Below, piece by piece: positions 61,701 to 64,000 of a DNA stretch of 64,000 nucleotides. Every line of letters starts with the position of its first letter. The stretch's first letter is position 1. Position numbers and translations under genes: made by a program. Location: contig NZ_QNRE01000008.1 in the NCBI RefSeq assembly GCF_003315035.1, forward strand, positions 124,001 through 188,000. Reading direction: 5' to 3'. The stretch comes from Nocardia puris (GTDB taxonomy: Bacteria; Actinomycetota; Actinomycetes; Mycobacteriales; Mycobacteriaceae). The notes under the pieces were generated by a model, which was given only the letters and a program-made list of their open reading frames with translations, had not been told where the DNA came from and made no database searches.

Positions 61701-64000
61701 CCGGCCGGTGCGGTTCGGGCGTGACCGTATCGCCCAGCCCCGCCGCGATCCGGGCGAAGTTCTCCAGCGCCTCGGTCGGGCGCGTCCGCGACGCATCGAC
61801 GTAGTCGTAGTACTGCGTGTGATGCTTGCGTGGTTCGGCGAACGCGGCGGTATCCGGATACTCGGCGGTGACCCGACGCGCACCGAACGCCGCCACGGAC
61901 GGATCGATCCCGACGCCGAGGAACCGCGACATCCACCCGGCCCGGTTGCCACCCACCCAGGTGACCTTGTCCGTGGACTGCGTCGCCACGAAAACGTTGT
62001 CCCCCACACCGAACTCGCGCGCATGACCCACCGGACCCGCACCCGGCGACGCCGCCAACGTGATCGTCGAGACCTCGCGAGCGAGCCTGCCCGCTCCGCC
62101 CGCGAAGCTCGTCGTGGTCGACCCGTAGCTGTGCCCGAACACATGATTGTCCGGACGCGCCGGTCCGCCGCGCGCGGCACTCGACTCGCGAGAAGCGTTG
62201 AACGCGGCGATATCCCGCGCCAGCAGCGCCCCACCCGCCCGCGCCGGGCCGAGCCGGAACGCCCCGGTGTATCCGGTCGGCGCGCCGTAACCCAACCAGG
62301 CGATCGACGCCACGGAGCGGCCCGGCGCGCGCCGCGTCGTGACTTCGTAGTGGTTGCGCGCGAAATCCGCGTTCCAGGCGAGCTTCCCGAGATCGGTCTT
62401 GATCCCCGGCACATGCCACGACACCGAATCGGCCGTGTCCACGTCACCGATCGCCAGCACCGCGCGACCCTTACCCTCGAACGCTCCCGCGTCGAACGAC
62501 AGCAAGTGCACCGGCGGGGTATCGCCGCCGGTCTCGCGGGCCATACGGTCCGCCTCGGCGAGCGCCGCGACTGTCGTGTGCAGATTGGCGAGTCGAGTGT
62601 GCTGCTCCTTCGTGCGATCGCTCGAGTGCACGGCGCGCAGGTCCGCCATCTCCCGGACGATCGCAAGGCGGTTCGCGTAATCCCTGGCGACAGCGGGAAT
62701 CCCGTCCGCGTTGCCCACGTCCCGCGGGTGCGCCGAGACCACCGCCATCCGCTCGGCGGCACTCAGCCCGCGCCACCACTGCGAGTTCGCCGACGCCAGG
62801 TCCCGAGCCGACGCGACCGCCTCGGCGTCGGCGTAGTCGCCGTGCGCCAACCGGTCCGGACCGCCTCCGGGCGCGCGGCGATCCAGCAGCTCCTGCGCCA
62901 GACGCAGTTGTTCCCCGGTCGGCCGCCGATCCACGGGCAGCAGGTCCGACAGCGCGAATTGCCGGTCACCGTCGTCGGCGGGGTCCGGCATGGCGCCGCG
63001 CTCCCCGGGATCACCCGGGCCGCGGCTCCCGTCGTCGGCGTCGCCGGGGGCAGGTGGTACCTCGTCGTCCCCGTCGGTCCGCGGCGATTCCGGCGCGGGC
63101 GGCGTGGTCTCCGAATCCGATTCGGCTGCTTCGGATTCCGCCGGATCAGAGGTGGGCTCGGCGCGCCCGGACGCCAGCGCGGCCGCATCGGGACGCGATG
63201 CCTTCGGGTGGGGCGAGGTCCCGTCGCCGGGACCATCGGACGGATCCCGGCCCGGCGCCACCGGCCCCGGATCGTCGGGCCTGCGGTACTTCGGCGAGCC
63301 GTGCTCGATGGTCGCGACACGCGCCGCTTCCGGGTCGCGCGGCAGGGAGCCGACACGGCGCTGCAACCAGGTCGGCTCCTCCACACCGGGCCGGTGCTCG
63401 GCGCGGCTCACCTCGTCCGCGCGGCCCGAGACGATCAAGCCGAAGTTCTCCAGCGCCTCGGTCGGCGTGCGGTGCGCCCACTCGGTGTACTGCCAGTACT
63501 GACGGTGCGTGCGCAGACCGTCCGAGAAGCGCGGCACCCGGGGGAATTCCGCGCGCACGCGCTGCGCGCCGAACGCGGCGATGGCGGGATCGGTGCCCTG
63601 TCCGCGACCCGCGAAACGACCCGGCAGGCCCGGGATGTTCGCGCCGACGAACGTGACCGGGTCGCGCGATCCGATTGCCACGTAGACGTTCTCGGCGCCG
63701 ATGCCGAAATCGCTCGCGTGCCGCAGCGGCCCGGCACCCGGTGAGCCGAGCAGGGTGATGGTGGTGACCTCCCCCGCCAGACGGCCGTTCGCGCCGGCGT
63801 GCCCGGTGGTCGTGGACCCGTAACTGTGGGCGAGGATGTGGTTCTCGGTGCGTCCCGGTCCGCCCTTGTCCGCGTAGAAGTCGCGCGCCGCGTTGAATCC
63901 GGCCATATCGCGGGCCAGCAGCTTGCCGCCCTCCTCGGCCGGACGCTGCGACACCGTCTCGGTCGCCATGGTCTTGCCGCTCGGTGCGTCGTAGCCGATC
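49747..64000 (-). CDS. Giant multidomain polymorphic toxin (DUF1023 hydrolases, GDPD, nucleotidyltransferase, papain-like, RHS), 5' end missing
   Basis: One open frame of more than 4,740 codons that continues past 64000; the ATG at 63969 is internal, because IGYDAPSG upstream matches the other repeats. N to C: DUF1023 alpha/beta-hydrolase 1 (63.3-64.0 kb), hydrolase 2 (61.6-62.9), GDPD 1 (60.7-61.6; HRGGRGLWAENT, ELDIGLTSDG), nucleotidyltransferase 1 (60.1-60.65; EDVDLLI), hydrolase 3 (58.65-59.9), GDPD 2 (57.7-58.55), hydrolase 4 (56.2-57.6), hydrolase 5 (54.9-56.2), papain-like domain (54.3-54.75; LCAIDALR, GAHAYVLS, IHDRT), nucleotidyltransferase 2 (53.6-54.1), RHS/YD shell (50.1-53.4) and an unassigned tip of about 125 aa. 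Hydrolases 1, 2, 3 and 5 keep the H-S-Y-G-S nucleophile; 4 reads H-G-Y-G-S. The RHS ends DPLGL...DPLGL, the self-cleavage motif. Likely exported by the adjacent ESX system (inference). Confidence 0.9.
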   Translation of the reverse strand, partial: IGYDAPSGKTMATETVSQRPAEEGGKLLARDMAGFNAARDFYADKGGPGRTENHILAHSYGSTTTGHAGANGRLAGEVTTITLLGSPGAGPLRHASDFGIGAENVYVAIGSRDPVTFVGANIPGLPGRFAGRGQGTDPAIAAFGAQRVRAEFPRVPRFSDGLRTHRQYWQYTEWAHRTPTEALENFGLIVSGRADEVSRAEHRPGVEEPTWLQRRVGSLPRDPEAARVATIEHGSPKYRRPDDPGPVAPGRDPSDGPGDGTSPHPKASRPDAAALASGRAEPTSDPAESEAAESDSETTPPAPESPRTDGDDEVPPAPGDADDGSRGPGDPGERGAMPDPADDGDRQFALSDLLPVDRRPTGEQLRLAQELLDRRAPGGGPDRLAHGDYADAEAVASARDLASANSQWWRGLSAAERMAVVSAHPRDVGNADGIPAVARDYANRLAIVREMADLRAVHSSDRTKEQHTRLANLHTTVAALAEADRMARETGGDTPPVHLLSFDAGAFEGKGRAVLAIGDVDTADSVSWHVPGIKTDLGKLAWNADFARNHYEVTTRRAPGRSVASIAWLGYGAPTGYTGAFRLGPARAGGALLARDIAAFNASRESSAARGGPARPDNHVFGHSYGSTTTSFAGGAGRLAREVSTITLAASPGAGPVGHAREFGVGDNVFVATQSTDKVTWVGGNRAGWMSRFLGVGIDPSVAAFGARRVTAEYPDTAAFAEPRKHHTQYYDYVDASRTRPTEALENFARIAAGLGDTVTPEPHRPGMGDANVFRRVLGKVPKVDFAAKGGIDDGTHGYRPVDGPVTRPVGPEVQGHRGGRGLWAENTLPGFRAAMRMGVDGIELDIGLTSDGVPVVHHEQHVDKRTIRDTDPDNTYVGQKIRDLTLDQIRTLDAAVVNPAFADTQRAEPGAGIPTFDEVIALARETGWRGTLAVEIKTDPSWPDADVRAVVSAVTGALRGQGVDFRILGFDWRVLTHAAELAPDAERVALVSARTATETWLGRDPGISRRERARMLWAQVTRKPRDAGGDLAAAARDAGATILSPERSMVTEKLVRQAESADIGVSVWTVNDPADMHRLIELGVDTIVTDFPDRLRDVMAHRGRALPEPPPTPPDTGGPRRALPGHVTDLLAHLRSLGADPAALGGVAANVYRADPRPTEDVDLLIREAGDLPRRLREAGYEVTTTENADDEIYLIRARRDGRAVDLIVAEEPVQIAALDRAFDGVISIEDILVLKLIGGRPKDRADIDAILSAGHRLDLGYIERQAGEWEVTREWQDARDRLGTPLEDSGPGTIDPTRTPPGIDPPSTEPDEDGDDGPGAAAGGHDGGGRGPGTPPVPAVPSEPGGDGDGQFALTDVLPTDRRPTEDESRLARELLDRRSPGAGPDRLLHGDYADTETVTSARDRAAANARWWDGLNAAERRTVVLAHPRELGNADGIPAVARDYANRLAIVRDLVDLRAVHSSARTDAQRTALANLETTVAALVDADRMARETGLAEDLATPPVHLLSFDAGAFGGKGRAVLAIGDVDSADSVSWHVPGIKTDLGKLAWNTDFARNHFEVTSRRAPGRAVASIAWLGYGAPSGYSGAFRLGPAREGGASLARDIAAFNASREVRTGRPDNHVFGHSYGSTTTSYAGGGGRLSHEVSSITLAASPGAGPVGHAREFGVGDNVFVATLSTDKVTWVGGNRAGRASRFLGVGVDPSIEAFGARRVTAQYPDTAEFADSRRHHTQYYDYVDASRTRPTEALENFGRIAAGLGDTVTPEPHRPGVGDVNVFRRVIGKVPKVDPATTAGIDDGTQGYRPVDGPVTRPTGPEVQGHRGGRGLWSENTLPAFESAMRMGVDGIELDVGLTSDGVPVVHHEQRIDKRTIRDTDPDHRYVGQRIRDLTLDQVRTLDAAVVHPGFADTQRAEPGALVPTLDEVARLAADTGWDGTFSVEIKTDPSWPDAEVRAVVDAAVRTMRAHGANFRVLGFDWRVLTHAAELAPDAERVALVSARTASETWLGRDPGVSRGERARMLWAQLTGKPRDAGGDLAAAAREAGATILSPERSMVTEKLVRQAESADVRLSVWTVNKPADMHRVIGLGVDAIVTDFPDRLRDVMEHRGRALPEPAVPPTLPSDPGLDARDVDAAARALDRFPVRPAVRAEDTDATVTAAHRAWALENRRVWDSLDGAHRNAMLRAHPETVGAMDGLPTDLRDRANRLAHRRAWRELGERIGANPRAFRHFGTKPLNEPEFAIVRRLLFTDAAVPSDAVPDRMPDWSGRGARRLLRAMGPDATLLADLTAMSELLVRADRDAAGSPGSPPVRVLVFDPTAYQGDGRAVIALGDIDTADHVAWHVPGAAATVRSMNQSMHAVHNLYDTAARTAPESSHAAVLWLGYDPPSGGAMWAQYASTGPARAGGRSLLGDLAAFNAVRDAGERGRPAVHLIGHGYGSTAVGYAGADGGLARQVADVTLVGSPGVGPVTDAGQFGLGADRVFALTATSDRLTWRGAHTPAAIAGPDARVLGVDPASAGFGAVRVAAEFPVAPRFASILAERNQYFWYTDPSRTVPTEALDNLGRITVGQADTVTTDAHRPGTRETVRFLGHDVDVPVDPAAERTGVVAPTAEQRALARAALDLLEPGAGPDALKHGDYDESTIEAQAAAHTDRVAGWWHEQLGAAERAALVRVYPFEIGNADGVPAAVRDQANRLQITRDFDAFLARYPHGGRATLDAAERLQLRNLVRTAQALSQMDARAAVHPDSPPVHVLSYDRSEFGGTGRAVLSVGDIDTAQSLSWIVPGITTTLDKLPGNLRAAMNVYEMTARMNPDLAIASVIWIGYETPNGSTVVQSTVGAEAAREGGRILRRDLASFRASREYDARQDISAERPRVYLLSHSYGSVATSYAGENARLAGMVDAIMLLGSPGVGPIRHASEFGVPVYVAASSGDPVTWAGADTPGRGGRFAGRGHGLDPTTRAFGAVRRVTAEFPAGMDRITQHRGYFKYLDDARTLASESLRNVALFVAERAEDMIAARSRPGLEDPGWRQRQVATPNDPESRRTAVEFDVEDTRGSADQRPATGPDADGTTEHHKPRSRWLPARREVSARPLCAIDALRVAADALPNAGVRVPDSVGPGGLTADELEQAAGGRLRMHPSPAQIASMLKREAAQTGPARPAPMMLVVDEYHGPAGRDGIGAHAYVLSVENGRVMIHDRTLGTSPQPFRRGLVPTGVLATHGILLRADGADRPVDTYPPSAHRPDVGIGERPDGSGAARRDDSDLGGTPDERSPGAASGARTPAPGRAEAVVPVTGGPRRPLPDQAVDFLSYLRELGAETAALGATAANVYRAAPRATDDIDLMIRDVGDLPARLREAGYEVATFDNEDGDVYLIRLHGKGIAADLMVAETPLQHDALDRAAGGVISVEDVIVLKLIANRAKDRGDIDAILSAGHRLELDYIQRQVVEWEATKAWRDAQARHGSPLEPAAGDARETPPARSDDKSFATPESPEREASPPTPSARDVVTEQRDASSISGPDRCTDGEPVDMATGAVLLEADDVRADGALPLSLRRVHLSSLRLGRHFGPGWLSMLDERLEIDDRGLVLVCADGALLDYPHPDATGAEVFPRSGRRLPLSLSGEVYRVRDLDAGTVREFAVAPTVAPIASITHRGGHRLDFEYGAGGVVAAVRHSGGTVLRTSTDPVTGWVTALSLDSGANTIPVAAYRYSDRGDLLGVTDASGAELRYTYDEAHRLSSWTDRNGVAYHHRYDALGRCVAQIGTGGVYANAFVHGVDDAPDAPPGGRWTVLVETVRPLDLSASGALDFDAAMDALCAMPLVREIQRAGPRVVANRAAVPDDPVFGGLRVLLFRADARGDVWQITDAVGGVRTFGRDTAHQVVRETDPSGAATVYDRDRHGLITAVTTPDGTTTRVVRGAWGEPLEEVGQGGRTWRYESDKLGNTVAVTGPDGARERYEYDYRPSGSVLRRVIDPTGLVTEVDCDDAGRPVRVTAPGGRTWTYERDDFGRIRSRIDPLGRSTGYTWTPEGKPLSQRNPDGTELVWAYDAEGNELSRVDEAGNVSTTRYTVLDSPLEVTGADGARLRIGYDTQLQITSVTNPAGLVWRYEYDPAGRLLAETDYNGARTSYTYDSAGRIRSTTDATGRRTRFVYDAAGRVLEEHSDDGVTRYRYDRHGDLVEAANPDAEVLITRDAAGRVLTERVGGVTVAVAYDRAGRRTQRIVDTRALPGAGLGRRTVFGRDDTGLLVSAATDDGQGPADIVSFGYDRSGNEIVRGVGAAVVDRRYDARDRIIAQHVRNPSGLVAGRTWTYRADGYTTGGQDLLRGSRRVELDPSGRVTAVAAERGTTGIERYAYDPAGVVTLAADPEESALPERVLSSGTLVTASGRRRFTYDAAGRLVRVVRTRLSHKPEVFEFTHTAAGQIRTVSAPDGTFWRYGYDAFGRRVTKVRTDRAGAVLDTVVFGWDGDELVFQQDISHGPAPSSTTWCWTHHPETGEPLTQYTRSTGPARGPRVFAGVDQSAVDTEFYAIVTDLAGAPTELIDPRAGTVAGWASATLWGHTRWNGHASTALRFAGQYHDAETGLHYNRHRYYDPATAAYTAPDPLGLAPNPSNAHAYVHNPHTWADPLGLASCGDGWWRKLRTFGPIGAARQDYVDTVRGITERGLARVAAGESPETVARWAIDERNAMKTATRAKLPRVLNIWAERRNVRHYGHPVGPTYEFLHDVKGKTPMDIIKGAGRTSAHVNRMLGVR
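49750..50125 (-). other. C-terminal toxin tip of the giant protein
   Basis: About 125 residues after the second DPLGL, the place where RHS proteins carry their variable toxic domain. It is basic and helical: ARWAIDERNAMKTATRAKLP, then WAERRNVRHYGHPVGPTYEF, and IIKGAGRTSAHVNRMLG. I cannot assign a catalytic activity; conserved-looking RN, YG-x-P-x-GPTYE-FL and RT-x3-VN motifs would be starting points. Confidence 0.6.
53590..54118 (-). repeat. Nucleotidyltransferase module 2, repeated at 60130-60650
   Basis: Second copy within the giant toxin, just before the RHS shell. The usual second glycine of the nucleotide loop is Ala here (LGAT), while D-x-D (DDIDLMI) is kept, so activity may differ from copy 1. 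Confidence 0.7.
57669..59950 (-). repeat. Internal direct repeat copy B (hydrolase 3 + GDPD 2)
   Basis: Matches 60685-62970 at an offset of about 3.02 kb, with long stretches of near-identical DNA (for example around 58990 and 62000). An in-frame duplication within the giant toxin gene. Confidence 0.8.
60130..60650 (-). repeat. Nucleotidyltransferase module 1, repeated at 53590-54118
   Basis: Encodes LGGVAANVYRADPRPTEDVD-LLI, IYLIRARRDGRAVDLIVAEE, IEDILVLKLIGGRPKDRADI and DAILSAGHRLDLGYIERQ. The copy at 53590-54118 keeps the same order with LGATAANVYRAAPRATDDID-LMI. Pattern G-(G/A)...D-x-D is that of AbiEii/MNT-type minimal nucleotidyltransferases. Confidence 0.72.
60685..62970 (-). repeat. 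Internal direct repeat copy A (hydrolase 2 + GDPD 1)
   Basis: Partner of 57669-59950. The nucleotidyltransferase 1 segment (60.1-60.65 kb) lies between the two copies, so the original duplicated unit may have been hydrolase-GDPD-nucleotidyltransferase, with the last part later lost or moved in one copy. Confidence 0.8.

Noticed and set aside
55741..63744. Plus-strand open frame of 2,667 codons opposite the giant toxin
   Set aside because: It is antisense to a frame with many recognisable domains; its Arg/His/Pro-rich product has no motifs and results from high-GC third positions on the other strand.
63967..63969. ATG as the start of the giant toxin
   Set aside because: The frame stays open to the window edge and the residues before it (IGYDAPSG) match the equivalent region of the other hydrolase modules, so the ATG is internal.
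1..64000. CRISPR arrays, tRNA/rRNA genes, insertion sequences, prophage
   Set aside because: No regularly spaced short repeats, tRNA cloverleaf, rRNA stretch, transposase or integrase could be recognised on either strand; the internal repeats at 57-63 kb are coding duplications.

Overview
The window is high-GC actinobacterial DNA. The order infA-rpmJ-rpsM-rpsK-rpsD-rpoA-rplQ-truA, an F420-type LLM oxidoreductase, a DUF4254 protein and a complete ESX (type VII secretion) locus with single PE, PPE and EspG genes point to a mycolic-acid actinomycete. Nocardia or a close relative is most likely; this is inference from gene content, and no rRNA or tRNA gene is present to confirm it.

Layout. (1) Bases 1-1300: the 3' end of an eccE gene from another ESX locus that runs off the left edge. 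Its position on the truA side of the ribosomal operon fits ESX-4. (2) 1.3-11.5 kb: mixed chromosomal genes: an FMN reductase, an MTA phosphorylase/epimerase operon, a DMT exporter, a CsoR repressor with a TACCC-N5-GGGTA operator, a response regulator-histidine kinase-TAXI binding protein operon, an MHS-type symporter, an LLM oxidoreductase, and an Hsp20 gene behind a perfect CIRCE element. (3) 11.7-16.7 kb: the infA-to-truA ribosomal operon on the minus strand, including rpmJ (37 codons), with several intergenic hairpins. (4) 17.1-23.0 kb: two tiny coupled ORFs leading into an EspI-like proline-rich ParA-type ATPase, a DUF4254 protein, and a GntR/GNAT pair. (5) 23.1-35.5 kb: ESX machinery: eccD-mycP-eccC on the minus strand, eccA on plus, eccB on minus, eccE on plus. 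(6) 35.6-49.1 kb: secreted and accessory ESX proteins on the minus strand: EsxA/EsxB-like, EspG, PPE, PE, an EspA/EspE-like and EspC/EspF-like pair, a YbaB-like and an EspH-like protein, and then three paralogous substrate-EspG cassettes. (7) 49.3-64.0 kb: one minus-strand ORF of more than 4,740 codons that leaves the right edge. It encodes a giant multidomain polymorphic toxin, followed with zero spacing by a 159-aa candidate immunity gene.

How it fits together. EccB/C/D/E and MycP form the ESX channel, energy source and protease. EccA and the EspG paralogues are cytosolic ATPase and chaperones, and the Esx, PE/PPE and EspA/C-like proteins and the three long WXG/PPE-like proteins are likely substrates. 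The giant protein next to them carries five DUF1023-type alpha/beta-hydrolase modules (one with its catalytic residues lost), two GDPD phosphodiesterase domains, two nucleotidyltransferase domains, a papain-like domain, an RHS cage ending in two DPLGL motifs, and an unrecognised C-terminal tip. Its export by the neighbouring ESX machine is an inference from location; its N-terminus lies outside the window. This region (35-64 kb) is the most novel part of the window.
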